Assembly (NCBI GenBank): GCA_029959325.1
Contig: JASCPF010000005.1
Coordinates: 36,449-100,448 of the forward strand
DNA: 64,000 bases
Origin: Microbacteriaceae bacterium PS02068
GTDB lineage: Bacteria > Actinomycetota > Actinomycetes > Actinomycetales > Microbacteriaceae
Reading direction: 5' to 3'
The stretch's first letter is position 1. Each line of letters opens with the position of its first letter. Shown here in pieces: positions 9,143-17,437 of the stretch. The notes under the pieces are model-generated. The model had not been told where the DNA came from. It made no database searches and saw only the letters and a list, made by a program, of their open reading frames with translations. The position numbers and the translations under genes are program-made.

Positions 9143-9523
9143 TCAGAACATGGTGTTGGTGTTCTGGGCCTGCTCGGGGACTTCCTGGATGACGTCCCAG
9201 TGCTCGACGATCTTGCCGTCCTCGAGGCGCCAGAAGTCGGCCGCGGAGAGCCCACGGTCGCCGGGAACAAGGTGGAAGTGGCTGTGCGTGACGACGAGGT
9301 CGCCCTGCGCCACGGTGCGCTTGATGTCGAGGTGCAGTTCCGGGAAGCGGCTGCGCATGTAGTGCACGTAGCCGATGAAGGCTTCGGCTCCGTCGGGCGC
9401 ACCCGGGTTGTGCTGCGTGTAGGTGTCGCCGATGGCGCGCGCGGCGGCGGCTTCGGGCTCTCCGTCATTGAAGGCCTGCTGCCAGAAGGCGAGGACGATC
9501 TCGGTATTGGTTTCGGGGGACAT
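9143..9523 (-). CDS. Ester cyclase / SnoaL-like (NTF2 fold) protein
   Basis: This 126-residue NTF2-fold protein matches the SnoaL-like ester cyclase group. Conserved segments are IVLAFWQQAFN, YTQHNPGAPDG, THSHFHLVPGD and ADFWRLEDGKIVEHWDVIQ. The ATG at 9523 is preferred over one 24 bases upstream because the family begins at this point. It lies 24 bases downstream of the GlxA-type regulator and on the same strand, so the regulator and this enzyme are probably co-expressed. The substrate is unknown. Confidence 0.8.
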   Translation of the reverse strand: MSPETNTEIVLAFWQQAFNDGEPEAAAARAIGDTYTQHNPGAPDGAEAFIGYVHYMRSRFPELHLDIKRTVAQGDLVVTHSHFHLVPGDRGLSAADFWRLEDGKIVEHWDVIQEVPEQAQNTNTMF

Positions 9524-9547
9524 GGTGTGCCTTTCGGTCGCGCCCAC

Positions 9548-10513
9548 TCAGGACGCAGGGGTGGGGTGAAACGTGCGGCGGTACGCCGCGGGAAGGACGC
9601 CGATTCGGCTGCTGAGGTGATTGCGCAGCGACGTCGCGGTGGCGTAGCCGACGGCGGTCGCGATTTCTTCGATCGGCAGGTCGGTGGTCTCGAGCAGTTC
9701 GCGTGCGCGTTCCAGGCGCTGCTGGGTGAGCCAGCGGCGCGGAGCCATGCCGGTCTCCTCCGTGAAGCGCCGTTCGAGGGTGCGCTCGCTGAGGTGGGCA
9801 TGCCGTGCGAGGTCCGCAACGGTGAGCTGCACCTCGAGGTGCTGGAGCGCCCACTCGCGAGTCGCCGTCGTCGACATTCCGGCATCGTCCGGGACGGGCC
9901 GGTTGATGAACTGCGCCTGCCCGCCTTCGCGGAAGGGAGCGACGACGCAGCGGCGCGCCGCCATGTTCGCTGTCTTCGCTCCATGGTCGGACCTGATCAG
10001 GTCCAGGCACAGGTCGATGCCCGAAGCAGCCCCCGCAGATGAGTGGATGCGGCCGTCGCTGACGAAGAGCGCGTCCTCCTCCAGCTCGATGTGGGGATAC
10101 AGTCGGCGGAAGTGCGGGGTGCTCTCCCAGTGTGTGGTCGCGCGACGTCCGTCGAGCAGGCCGGCGGCGGCGAGGGTGAAGCTGCCCGTGCAGATCGAGG
10201 CGATGCGCGCGTCGTCGCGGACGAGGGCGAGCGCATCTCGCACCGCGGGTGAGAGCTCACGGCGTACGGCCGAGGGGTCGATGGGCGGAATGACGACGGT
10301 GTCTGCGGTGGCGAGCATCTCGGGCCCGTGCTCGGGGTGCACCGCGAAGCCGGCGTTGGTCATCACGGCACCGCCGTGCGGAGTGCACAGCATGACCTCG
10401 TAGTGTTCCGGAACGGCACCGAAGATGCGCGACGGGATGCCGAGCTCGAAGGCATACGCCTGCTCCTGCGCGAGCACCACGACGCGGTGGCGGGACGGTG
10501 TGGTGCCGGACAT
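9548..10513 (-). CDS. GlxA family AraC-type transcriptional regulator
   Basis: This 321-residue regulator has an N-terminal DJ-1/PfpI-like domain containing the elbow ICTGSFTLAAAGLLDGR, then a C-terminal AraC double helix-turn-helix (LTVADLARHAHLSERTLERR and IEEIATAVGYATATSLRNHL). The frame is open far upstream, but the ATG at 10513 begins the conserved domain and is adopted. It is the second gene of a minus-strand unit: MDR oxidoreductase, this regulator, NTF2-like protein. It may sense a reactive electrophile, as some relatives do, but that is inference. Confidence 0.92.
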   Translation of the reverse strand: MSGTTPSRHRVVVLAQEQAYAFELGIPSRIFGAVPEHYEVMLCTPHGGAVMTNAGFAVHPEHGPEMLATADTVVIPPIDPSAVRRELSPAVRDALALVRDDARIASICTGSFTLAAAGLLDGRRATTHWESTPHFRRLYPHIELEEDALFVSDGRIHSSAGAASGIDLCLDLIRSDHGAKTANMAARRCVVAPFREGGQAQFINRPVPDDAGMSTTATREWALQHLEVQLTVADLARHAHLSERTLERRFTEETGMAPRRWLTQQRLERARELLETTDLPIEEIATAVGYATATSLRNHLSSRIGVLPAAYRRTFHPTPAS

Positions 10514-10548
10514 GACTATCCTCCGGTGGCGATGAGCGAGGGATGCCG

Positions 10549-11481
10549 TCAGCCGACCGTGAGGACGACTTTCCCAGCTCCGTGCGTGGTCGCGTGGGCG
10601 GTGGACGCCTCTGCGAGCGGATAGGTGGCAGCGATCGTGGGCCGTAGGGCGCCTGCGGTGACGAGGTCGACGAGGCCGGCCAGGCCGACCCGGTCCGCCT
10701 CGACGAACAGGCCGGCGAGCCGTACCCCAGCGTGAGCCGCAGCGGGCGCGGCAGCTGCGAGGCTCTGGGGCAGCGTCGAGACGATGATGCCTCCGGCCGC
10801 GACCGTGCGAACGTCCCGCGCCGGGTGGTCTCCGCCGATGACTTCGAGTACGACGTCGACGTCCCGCACCGACTCGGTGAAATCCGTCGTGCGGTAGTCG
10901 ATGACGTCGTCTGCGCCGAGACCGCGGAGGTAGTCTGCCTGAGCGGTGGAGCCCACCGCGATCGTGTACGCCCCGAGCGCGTGGGCGATCTGCACCGCCA
11001 GGTGCCCCACTCCGCCCGTCGCGCCGGTGATCACGACGCGCATACCCGGCTGCACCTGTGCGGTCTCGACGAGCGCCTGCCACGCGGTCAGGCCCGCCAG
11101 CGGCAGCGCGCTTGCCTCGACGTGGCTGAGCTTCTCGGGCTTGAACACGAATGCCCGCGCCGGCCCGGTGACGAACTCCGCATACGCGCCCGCGCCTCGG
11201 GGGAACGGCAGCAGTCCGAACACCTCGTCGCCTGGCGCGAAGATCGTCACTCCGGGGCCGGTCTGCTCCACGACACCCGATACGTCCCAGCCGAGGGTGA
11301 AGGGCAGTGCGCCGAACGCACCGCTTTGGCGATACATCGCATCTGCCGGATTCACGCCTGCCGCTCGAACCCGGATCAGGATCTCACCGATGCCCGGCAC
11401 AGGACGCTCCACTTCACCGAGGTAGAGCACCTCGGGGCCGCCGAGGGAGTCTTGCGTTACAGCGTTCATCATGTTGGCCAT
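10549..11481 (-). CDS. NADP-dependent oxidoreductase (MDR family)
   Basis: This 310-residue zinc-free MDR protein has the conserved GWDVSGVVEQTGPGV segment in the GroES-like half and ITGATGGVGHLAVQIAHALGA in the Rossmann half near residue 155. It is the leading gene of a three-gene minus-strand unit with the GlxA regulator 35 bases downstream. The likely role is reduction of an unsaturated carbonyl or quinone. It is one of four MDR oxidoreductases in the first 14 kb. Confidence 0.9.
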   Translation of the reverse strand: MANMMNAVTQDSLGGPEVLYLGEVERPVPGIGEILIRVRAAGVNPADAMYRQSGAFGALPFTLGWDVSGVVEQTGPGVTIFAPGDEVFGLLPFPRGAGAYAEFVTGPARAFVFKPEKLSHVEASALPLAGLTAWQALVETAQVQPGMRVVITGATGGVGHLAVQIAHALGAYTIAVGSTAQADYLRGLGADDVIDYRTTDFTESVRDVDVVLEVIGGDHPARDVRTVAAGGIIVSTLPQSLAAAAPAAAHAGVRLAGLFVEADRVGLAGLVDLVTAGALRPTIAATYPLAEASTAHATTHGAGKVVLTVG

Positions 11482-11663
11482 GTGTTTCAGGCTACGAGCG
11501 GGAATCGCTGACGTCGAGAGACGCGAACGTCATGTAGCGATACGAATGCGCCATCCGCAGTGGCCACTATGTCAGCGGGTCCGACGACGTTGACGCGCGG
11601 TTTGTGAACGGCCCTGTTCGCGCGGCGGAATCGGATCGGTGTCCCCTGCGTTGACAGCAGGGC

Positions 11664-12467
11664 TCACTCGTTGGGACCGCGCAGGAACGCAGTGATCGCT
11701 TCGGCAGTTCTCACAGGCTCCTGCTCGGCGGGGTAGTGCCCGGAGCGTTCGAGAACGAGCGCGGTGACATCGTGCGCGAGTGCACGCATACCGGCTTCGA
11801 CGGAAGCGCCCATCGCGAATCGGCCGCCGATCGCGAGCACCGGGGTCGCGAGGGGGTCGGCGATCAGCTGACGAGTGTCTGAGATGTCGACCTCACGGGT
11901 TCGGTAGTATCCGAGTCCTGCATCGAGCACCCCCTCGGCTGAGTAGGCGTCCACGTAGCCGCGCAATGTGTCCGCGTCGAGGCCGGCGGGGCCGGCGCTC
12001 TGTGTCAGAAAAGTGCCGTAGTAGGCGGCCTCGTTACCTGGGACGAGCTGCTCCGCGAGGTGTGGAGCACGATTGAAAGGGCCGTGCCACGACGGATAGT
12101 AGTCGGCGCCCGGAGAAACGAGATCGGCTGCGACTCCGGGAAGGATCTCTTCCTCGACGACGAGCGCGGTGACTGCATCGGGCAGTCTTGCGGCGACGTG
12201 AGCCGCCACCGTCGCACCCCAGTCGTGACCGATCAGCGCGAAATGTCTGATGCCGCTCACAGCGAGCGTCTCAACGACCCACGTCGCAAGGTCTCTCTTT
12301 CGAAAACTCTGCGACGAAGACGCCGAAACACCCAGCCCAGGGAGCGTGAGCGGCACTCCGACGAAACCTGTGGAGGTCAGCGCAGGAAGGAGGTGGCGCC
12401 AGTGATTCTGCGTGACCGGCCACCCATGCAGCAAAACGACCGGATGGTGGGCGTCGATCGGTTTCAT
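11664..12467 (-). CDS. Alpha/beta hydrolase, epoxide-hydrolase/dehalogenase-like
   Basis: This 267-residue hydrolase has the oxyanion-hole motif LLHGWP near residue 14 and the nucleophile elbow GHDWGA near residue 100, with Asp rather than Ser as nucleophile. The C-terminal catalytic His is in RSGHYPAEQEP. Asp nucleophiles are typical of epoxide hydrolases and haloalkane dehalogenases. It stands alone, 182 bases from the oxidoreductase unit, and borders the repeat-rich spacer at 12468-13088. Confidence 0.88.
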   Translation of the reverse strand: MKPIDAHHPVVLLHGWPVTQNHWRHLLPALTSTGFVGVPLTLPGLGVSASSSQSFRKRDLATWVVETLAVSGIRHFALIGHDWGATVAAHVAARLPDAVTALVVEEEILPGVAADLVSPGADYYPSWHGPFNRAPHLAEQLVPGNEAAYYGTFLTQSAGPAGLDADTLRGYVDAYSAEGVLDAGLGYYRTREVDISDTRQLIADPLATPVLAIGGRFAMGASVEAGMRALAHDVTALVLERSGHYPAEQEPVRTAEAITAFLRGPNE

Positions 12468-12543
12468 ACGCCCATTGTGGGCGTCGCTGCGTCACGACGC
12501 GAAGGCTGGGGCAGCAGGCGTGAAGATGCCAGCCGTTCACAGC

Positions 12544-12610
12544 ACATGGCAGGGATGCCAAGTGCCTACCAACTACCCGTGGAACATGTCATTTCGGCGT
12601 AGAACCTACA
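12544..12610 (-). repeat. Inverted partial copy of the 99-bp repeat
   Basis: Read on the minus strand from 12610, the sequence begins TGTAGGTTC, continues with a CCACGGGTAGTTGG block and ends in a TTGGCATC block. It matches the start and the CCACGGTAGTTGGCA block of the adjacent 99-bp repeat. The two copies face away from each other across ACTAC (12611-12615), forming AACCTACA-N5-TGTAGGTT. The match is degenerate. Confidence 0.38.
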
Positions 12611-12615
12611 ACTAC

Positions 12616-12714
12616 TGTAGGTTCCCGCTGGAGATGGCGGAGAATGCCGGGATTCCACGGTAGTTGGCAGCGGATTCGGACGCGAGATTCCACGGCAACT
12701 GGCGAATTCCTACA
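12616..12714 (+). repeat. 99-bp repeat, left copy (TGTAGG...CCTACA)
   Basis: A 99-base segment starts TGTAGGTTCCCG and ends ATTCCTACA. A second copy of exactly the same length occurs at 21309-21407 in the same orientation, with 76 of 99 positions identical. Inside each copy the motif GATTCC(A/G)CG followed by TGGC recurs twice. Inverted TGTAGG/CCTACA ends plus internal iterons resemble the terminal regions of some insertion sequences (IS21-type ends are one possibility). No transposase is present. Confidence 0.75.
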
Positions 12715-13088
12715 CAGCATGTCCTCCACAGCCGAGCTGGTCGCCCTCATCCGCGAGTTGCAAACCTTGTCCTCGCTGCTCCTGTCAGGAGGCGCGATGC
12801 GTCACGCAACGACGGTCTCCTTGGGTTGCAGTGAGTCGCCGAAGGTGGTGGCACGGCGTCAGACGCTGTCGGCGTTGGCAGCCCGCTGATTGCAGGAGCG
12901 AGCGCACGGTGAAGCGTGCGGTTGGGACAGCGGACCAGAGTAGATTCCCCCGAACGTCAGCCCCGATGGGCCTACGCCGCGCGGATGATCCTCGAGACCA
13001 CCCCGATGATCGTTTCGTAAGACGCGATACCCGCCGGTCTACCCTGCCAACACGAAAGGGATGAAGAGTGTGCTCTGTCCGAGGCTGC

Positions 13089-14123
13089 TCAGGGGCGGAC
13101 GAGGACCTTGAGCACCTTGCGGTCGGCCATGTCCCGGTAGCCGGCTGGGACTTCTTCGAGTCCGATTACGCGGTCGAAGACCTTGCCGGGCTGGATGACT
13201 CCGTCAAGGACGAGCGCAAGCAGCTTCTCGATGTAGGCGCGAGCTGGTGCAACTCCACCGGTGAGCGTGATGTTCTGCATGAACGGGCCGAACCCGAACG
13301 GGACGTCCTCGAACTGTGGGGCGCCGACGCGGCTGATGACACCGCCGGGACGTACGACCTGGAACGCGGTCTCGAGGGCAGGCTTGAGACCGACTGCTTC
13401 GAGGACGACGTGCGTGCCGTCGCCAGCGGTGAGTTCCTTGACCCTGGCAACTCCGTCCGCGCCTCTTTCAACGACCACGTCGCTCGCACCGAACTCACGC
13501 CCGAGCTTCGTGCGCTCAGCGTGCCGGCCCATCAGGATTATGCGTTCGGCGCCGAGCATCTTCGCAGCAAGCACCGCGGACAGCCCCACTGCGCCGTCTC
13601 CGATGACGGTGACGCTCTTGCCGGGTGCAACACCACCCTTCGTGGCGGCGTGATAGCCGGTGGACATCACATCGGACAGTGCGAGCAACGAGGGCACGAG
13701 CTGCTCGTCGAAACCCGCGGGCACGACGACGAGTGTTCCGGATGCTTGCGGGACGCGGACGCGCTCGCCCTGGCCGCCATCTACCCCGTCCGAGCCCCAG
13801 TGAGCCCCGTGGCGGCACGAGGTCTGAAGGCCTTCGCGACAGTAGTCGCAGGTGCCGTCAGAGGCGACGAACGGGGCGATGACGAAGTCGCCCACGCTGA
13901 TGCCCGTGACGTCTGCGCCGATCTCTTCCACGGTCCCGACGAACTCGTGACCCATCCGGGCGCCCTCAGCTGTGGGCACCTTGCTCGCGTAGGGCCACAG
14001 ATCGCTGCCGCAGATGCAGGCAGCGACGACTTTCACGACGGCGTCGGTGGGCTCGACGATCTGGGGGTCGGGGACGTTCTCGACGCGGACGTCGCCGGCG
14101 CCGTACATGAGTGCTGCTCGCAT
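13089..14123 (-). CDS. Zinc-dependent alcohol dehydrogenase
   Basis: This 344-residue zinc MDR has the catalytic zinc site CICGSDLWPY and GHEFVG, the structural zinc Cys cluster in CDYCREGLQTSCRHG, and the nucleotide-binding stretch VIGDGAVGLSAVLAAKMLGA near residue 170. It is the second gene of a two-gene minus-strand unit behind an NTF2-like gene. A box shared with the MFS operon lies upstream of that unit, so the enzyme is probably part of the same detoxification response. The specific alcohol or aldehyde is unknown. Confidence 0.92.
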   Translation of the reverse strand: MRAALMYGAGDVRVENVPDPQIVEPTDAVVKVVAACICGSDLWPYASKVPTAEGARMGHEFVGTVEEIGADVTGISVGDFVIAPFVASDGTCDYCREGLQTSCRHGAHWGSDGVDGGQGERVRVPQASGTLVVVPAGFDEQLVPSLLALSDVMSTGYHAATKGGVAPGKSVTVIGDGAVGLSAVLAAKMLGAERIILMGRHAERTKLGREFGASDVVVERGADGVARVKELTAGDGTHVVLEAVGLKPALETAFQVVRPGGVISRVGAPQFEDVPFGFGPFMQNITLTGGVAPARAYIEKLLALVLDGVIQPGKVFDRVIGLEEVPAGYRDMADRKVLKVLVRP

Positions 14124-14203
14124 GGTTGAGTGTTCCTTCGTTGGTGTTCGGGTCGTCGTCGGTGGCGTGCGGCGGCGGGTGCGTGCGCCGCCGCAGGGGC
14201 CGG

Positions 14204-14644
14204 TCAGCTGTTGAGGACGCGCTTCTCGTTGATGTTGAAGTGGGAGATGCGGGTGGCGATGCGCCAGGTGCCGTTCTCGCGGATGTAAGTGTCGTCGTAG
14301 CGGATGCTGCTGTCCTGGATGACCTCGTGGCCGTCTTCGTCGCTGACGAGCTGGACCTGGCAGTAGGCGATGCCGGTGGCGGTGTTGCCGTCTACCTGCA
14401 CGTCGTGCTGGCCGTTCATGTGGGATGAGCGCTTCACGTTCGCGGTGAAACCGGTGAATGTCTCTTCCAGCTGGGTGGTGCCTGCGATGTCGAAGACGAG
14501 GGTCTCGCCCATGAACACCTGCACCTTGGTGTCGGGGGTGAACAGTGGCATCTGGTCGCTGATCCGCTTTTCGTCGGCGAGGTTGGCGAAGGCGTCGACG
14601 AGCTCACGGAGCTGGGTCTTGGCTTCGAGGATCTCAAGGGACAT
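14204..14644 (-). CDS. NTF2/SnoaL-like protein
   Basis: This 146-residue NTF2-fold protein shows AFANLADEKRISDQMPLF, the DTKVQVFMGETLVFD strand, and a C-terminal WRIATRISHFNINEKRVL segment. The ATG at 14644 is chosen because an AAAGAAG ribosome site precedes it; the frame runs 174 bases further upstream through the regulatory box. It heads a unit with the zinc alcohol dehydrogenase 80 bases downstream. A hydratase or isomerase-like role is possible, but the substrate is unknown. Confidence 0.85.
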   Translation of the reverse strand: MSLEILEAKTQLRELVDAFANLADEKRISDQMPLFTPDTKVQVFMGETLVFDIAGTTQLEETFTGFTANVKRSSHMNGQHDVQVDGNTATGIAYCQVQLVSDEDGHEVIQDSSIRYDDTYIRENGTWRIATRISHFNINEKRVLNS

Positions 14645-14752
14645 GGGGAGCTTCTTTCGTGTGGGTGGCGGACTGGATGAGCTCGCCTTCTCTTCAATGC
14701 AATCGCGGCGGCCAGTGCGGCGGCAGGGGCGGCTCTCCCCGGTGTTACGGGG

Positions 14753-14774
14753 CCAGGTACCGGCAGACCCTCCC
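14753..14774. promoter_or_regulatory. 22-bp box shared with the MFS operon promoter
   Basis: The 22 bases begin CCAGGTAC and end CAGACCCTCCC. They match the box at 20236-20257 at 20 of 22 positions, the differences being the ninth and eleventh bases. It lies about 110 bases upstream of the NTF2-like start. It is probably a binding site for the MmyB-type XRE regulator encoded next to the other copy. Confidence 0.6.
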
Positions 14775-14834
14775 TCTGCGCCGCAGGTCACATGAATCCT
14801 CGAAACGCTGGTGATCAAGAAGGAGCCTGGGGTT

Positions 14835-15218
14835 TCACCAGGTGCTGGCGACGGTGCGGGTCGCGATCCACCCTGCGCGGCCGTGGGTGTAGTCGATGCG
14901 CAGCTGCAGCGGCCAGGTGCCTTCCGCGCCCCAGATGGTGGCGCGCGTGCGGGACCGTGCGGTCAGCGTCACCCGATCCGGGGTGATGTCGGTGGTGATG
15001 TCGACGTTGTGGATGGAGTGGTAAATCATCTGCCCGGTGGCGATGTCGTCGAGCCATTCGCTTTTCGGCTGCAGGTACCCGGTCATGTGGGTGAGGGTGA
15101 ACTCCGGAGCCAAGAGATCGCTGAGCTCACTCACGTCGGCGCCGACCATCGCGTCGCACTGTGCCTGGTAGTTGGCGCGGATCTCTTCGGCGATGTCCTG
15201 TTCGCTGTCCGTGGTCAC
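14835..15218 (-). CDS. NTF2-like (nuclear transport factor 2 family) protein
   Basis: This 127-residue NTF2-fold protein has an N-terminal helix with IRANYQAQCDAMVGADVSEL, the strand LAPEFTLTHMTGYLQPKSEW, and C-terminal strands ending in GWIATRTVAST. It is the last gene of the seven-gene operon led by the MFS transporter and overlaps the NmrA-like gene by 4 bases. Members with this architecture include small isomerases, dehydratases and ligand carriers. The activity is not predictable. Confidence 0.82.
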   Translation of the reverse strand: MTTDSEQDIAEEIRANYQAQCDAMVGADVSELSDLLAPEFTLTHMTGYLQPKSEWLDDIATGQMIYHSIHNVDITTDITPDRVTLTARSRTRATIWGAEGTWPLQLRIDYTHGRAGWIATRTVASTW

Positions 15219-15982
15219 GGCTGTGCGATCCGGGTGATCTGGTCGAGGTCGCTTTGGACGGCGGCAGGTTCGTCGGCGATGGGCTGATTGTTCACGTCGC
15301 CCGGGCCGTCTAGCGGGGTGTCAGGGGTGAGAGCGGCGAACAGTGGCTCGAGGTCGGTCTGCGCAGGCCCCCGGTCGGCGACGAGCTCGAACGTCTTCCG
15401 GTCGGCCGCGGGCGACGTCAGCGAAGCGATGAGCACGTCAGCGATCTGGGAGCGTGCGATGACACCGTCGGAGGCGTTGCCGGCACGGCGGGTGTCGCCC
15501 TGCAGGAAGTGCAGCTGGTGCTGGTCGGCGTCGTTGTAGTCGAACCAGCCCGGGCGGACGATTGTGTAGGGGTGGCCGCTGACGCGAACGAGTCGTTCGG
15601 CGCGGCGCTTCCAGTCGTGCGCTTTGGCGGATCGGTTGTACGAGCCGTCGCGGACGGTGACGCCGATCGCGGTCATGAGCGCGATCCGGACGGGTTGTGC
15701 GCCGATGGCGGTGAGGATGTTGCGGACACCGCCGTAGTCGACGTCGCGCACACCGGGTTCCCCGCCGTGGGTGCCGTGGGTGAAGACGACCGCGTCGATG
15801 CCGTCGACGGCGGCTTTCAGGCTGGCGGGGTCGGTCAGGTCTCCGGTCACGGCCGAACCTGTCGCGGTGCGTGTCGAGCGCGACAGGATGCGGACGGTGT
15901 GTCCCGCTCGAGTGGCGGCGTCTGCGACGTGCCGGCCGATGCTGCCGGTTCCGCCGACGAGGAGGATGGTGAGAGAGGTCAT
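15215..15982 (-). CDS. NAD(P)H-binding, NmrA-like atypical SDR
   Basis: This 255-residue atypical short-chain dehydrogenase begins with the dinucleotide motif LVGGTGSIGRHV, followed by GDLTDPASLKAAVDGIDAVVFTHG and the characteristic VRPGWFDYN segment. It lacks the classical YxxxK pair in the usual place, as is common in NmrA-like proteins that bind NAD(P) without dehydrogenase activity. It overlaps both neighbours by 4 bases within the MFS operon. It could act as a redox sensor or reductase. Confidence 0.87.
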   Translation of the reverse strand: MTSLTILLVGGTGSIGRHVADAATRAGHTVRILSRSTRTATGSAVTGDLTDPASLKAAVDGIDAVVFTHGTHGGEPGVRDVDYGGVRNILTAIGAQPVRIALMTAIGVTVRDGSYNRSAKAHDWKRRAERLVRVSGHPYTIVRPGWFDYNDADQHQLHFLQGDTRRAGNASDGVIARSQIADVLIASLTSPAADRKTFELVADRGPAQTDLEPLFAALTPDTPLDGPGDVNNQPIADEPAAVQSDLDQITRIAQP

Positions 15983-16392
15983 GGTGTGCTGTCTGCGGTG
16001 CGGGTGGCATCGGTGATCTTCGCGAGGGCGTTCATGAAGCCTTCGGAGCAGCCGGATGCTCCGGCGAGGCGGTCGATGTCAAGGGTGTCGATGTCGCGGC
16101 CGACGACAGCGGAGGGGATTGCCGCGGCGAAGCGCTGCTGGTGTTCAAGCGAGGTCGGATCTGCCGCGGGTGTGGTGATCTGAACGTCGGTGACGATGTC
16201 GTCGCTGATCGTGAGGGTCACGTCCTGGTGGGAGGGCAATGACCCGTACCAGCCGGTGGCGGTGTAGACGCCGTCCTTGTAGTCGGACACAGTTTCTCTC
16301 TGCTGCTGGGGTGAGGGGGTGGAGCAGCCGGTCAGGGCCATACCGAGAACCACGACCCCGACCGAGCCGCCCGAACGTGCTGCCTTCCGCAT
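15979..16392 (-). CDS. FMN-binding domain lipoprotein
   Basis: This 137-residue secreted lipoprotein has a signal peptide ending in the lipobox ALTGC near residue 22. A single FMN-binding-type domain follows, opening YKDGVYTATGWYGSLPSHQDV. The C-terminal LAGASGCSEGFMNAL occupies the position where flavinylated members have a (S/A)GAT-like Thr attachment motif. Here the matching residue is Ser or Cys, so covalent flavin attachment is uncertain. It lies 8 bases downstream of an aldo/keto reductase gene in the MFS operon. Confidence 0.8.
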   Translation of the reverse strand: MRKAARSGGSVGVVVLGMALTGCSTPSPQQQRETVSDYKDGVYTATGWYGSLPSHQDVTLTISDDIVTDVQITTPAADPTSLEHQQRFAAAIPSAVVGRDIDTLDIDRLAGASGCSEGFMNALAKITDATRTADSTP

Positions 16393-16400
16393 GGGTATGC

Positions 16401-17420
16401 TCAGCGGCGTCGGGCGGCGGGGACGAGTTCGTGCGTCCCGTAGCTGTTGTCGTCGGGGTTGACCGTGACACCGGGAGCGACGAGCTCGTCGATTCTGTCC
16501 AGCACGTCGACCGGCAGGCTCAGGGACGCGGCGGGCAGGTAGGACGCGAGCTGTTCCATCGTGCGGGGGCCGACGATCGCGGCGGTGACACCGGGGTGGC
16601 TGATTGCGAACGCAATCGCCATCTCGATCAGGGTCATGCCGTTCTGCTCGGCGAGCACGGCGAGGTGTTCGACGATGTCGAGTTTGCGCTGGTTCGCCGG
16701 ACTGCTCATGTCAAACCTCGCGCTCGGGCGCGCCTTCGAGGTTGGCGCGGATGCGGAATCCTTCCGCCACTTGCCCGACAGCCATCCACCGGAGAGGGGG
16801 CTGTAGGTGAGGGTGCCCATCCCGTACCGCTGGGTGGTCGGAAGGATGTCCTCCTCGATGCCGCGGACGAGGATCGAGTACGGGGGCTGCTCGGTCACGA
16901 ACCGCTCAAGGTTCCGGTCACGCGACGCCCACTGCGCCTCGACGATCTGCGAACCGGAGAACGACGACGAACCGAGGTAGCGGATCTTGCCCTGGTGTAC
17001 GAGATCGGAGAGCGCGCCGAGGGTCTCCTCTATGTCGACGGCCGGATCGGGGCGGTGCACCTGGTACAGGTCGATGTAGTCGGTGTCGAGCCGGCGCAGC
17101 GAGTTCTCGACCTCGCGGATGATCCAGCGGCGCGACCCGCCGCGCTGGTTAGGGTCGTCGGCATCCATCGGCATGAAGAACTTCGTTGCCAGCACGACGT
17201 CGTCGCGACGTCCCTTGAGCGCCTTCCCGGTGATCTCTTCGGAGACACCGGCCGAGTAGACGTCGGCCGTGTCGACGAAGTTGATTCCGGCATCGAGGGC
17301 GGCGTGGATGATGCGGATGCTGTCCGCCTCGTCTTCGTTGCCCCACGGGCCGAACATCATCGTGCCCAGGCAGAGAGGGCTGACCTTGACGCCCGTGCGT
17401 CCGAGACTGCGGTACTCCAT
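16401..17420 (-). CDS. Aldo/keto reductase
   Basis: This 339-residue TIM-barrel aldo/keto reductase shows the catalytic tetrad: Asp and Tyr in FVDTADVYSAGVSEE, Lys in VVLATKFF, His in IDLYQVHRPDP. The NADPH-binding C-terminal segment includes AIVGPRTMEQL. It is close to the YghZ/Tas-like branch. It lies 17 bases downstream of a second aldo/keto reductase gene. The pair suggests reduction of toxic aldehydes or dicarbonyls alongside the MFS pump. Confidence 0.93.
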   Translation of the reverse strand: MEYRSLGRTGVKVSPLCLGTMMFGPWGNEDEADSIRIIHAALDAGINFVDTADVYSAGVSEEITGKALKGRRDDVVLATKFFMPMDADDPNQRGGSRRWIIREVENSLRRLDTDYIDLYQVHRPDPAVDIEETLGALSDLVHQGKIRYLGSSSFSGSQIVEAQWASRDRNLERFVTEQPPYSILVRGIEEDILPTTQRYGMGTLTYSPLSGGWLSGKWRKDSASAPTSKARPSARFDMSSPANQRKLDIVEHLAVLAEQNGMTLIEMAIAFAISHPGVTAAIVGPRTMEQLASYLPAASLSLPVDVLDRIDELVAPGVTVNPDDNSYGTHELVPAARRR

Positions 17421-17437
17421 GAGTGTTCTCCTTCGGT

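Larger units (their letters stand above)
12468..13088. other. Repeat-bearing gene-free spacer
   Basis: I see no convincing gene in these 621 bases. They hold a 99-bp repeat (12616-12714), an inverted partial copy just before it (12544-12610), and a short stem CGCACG/CGTGCG (12903-12908 with 12915-12920) that could form a weak hairpin. A short frame from the ATG at 12719 has no ribosome site and no family resemblance. Base composition is visibly lower in GC than the flanks, consistent with mobile-element debris. Confidence 0.6.

Noticed and set aside
12644..12889. Short frame in the repeat spacer
   Set aside because: It runs through the repeat and has no ribosome site or family resemblance.
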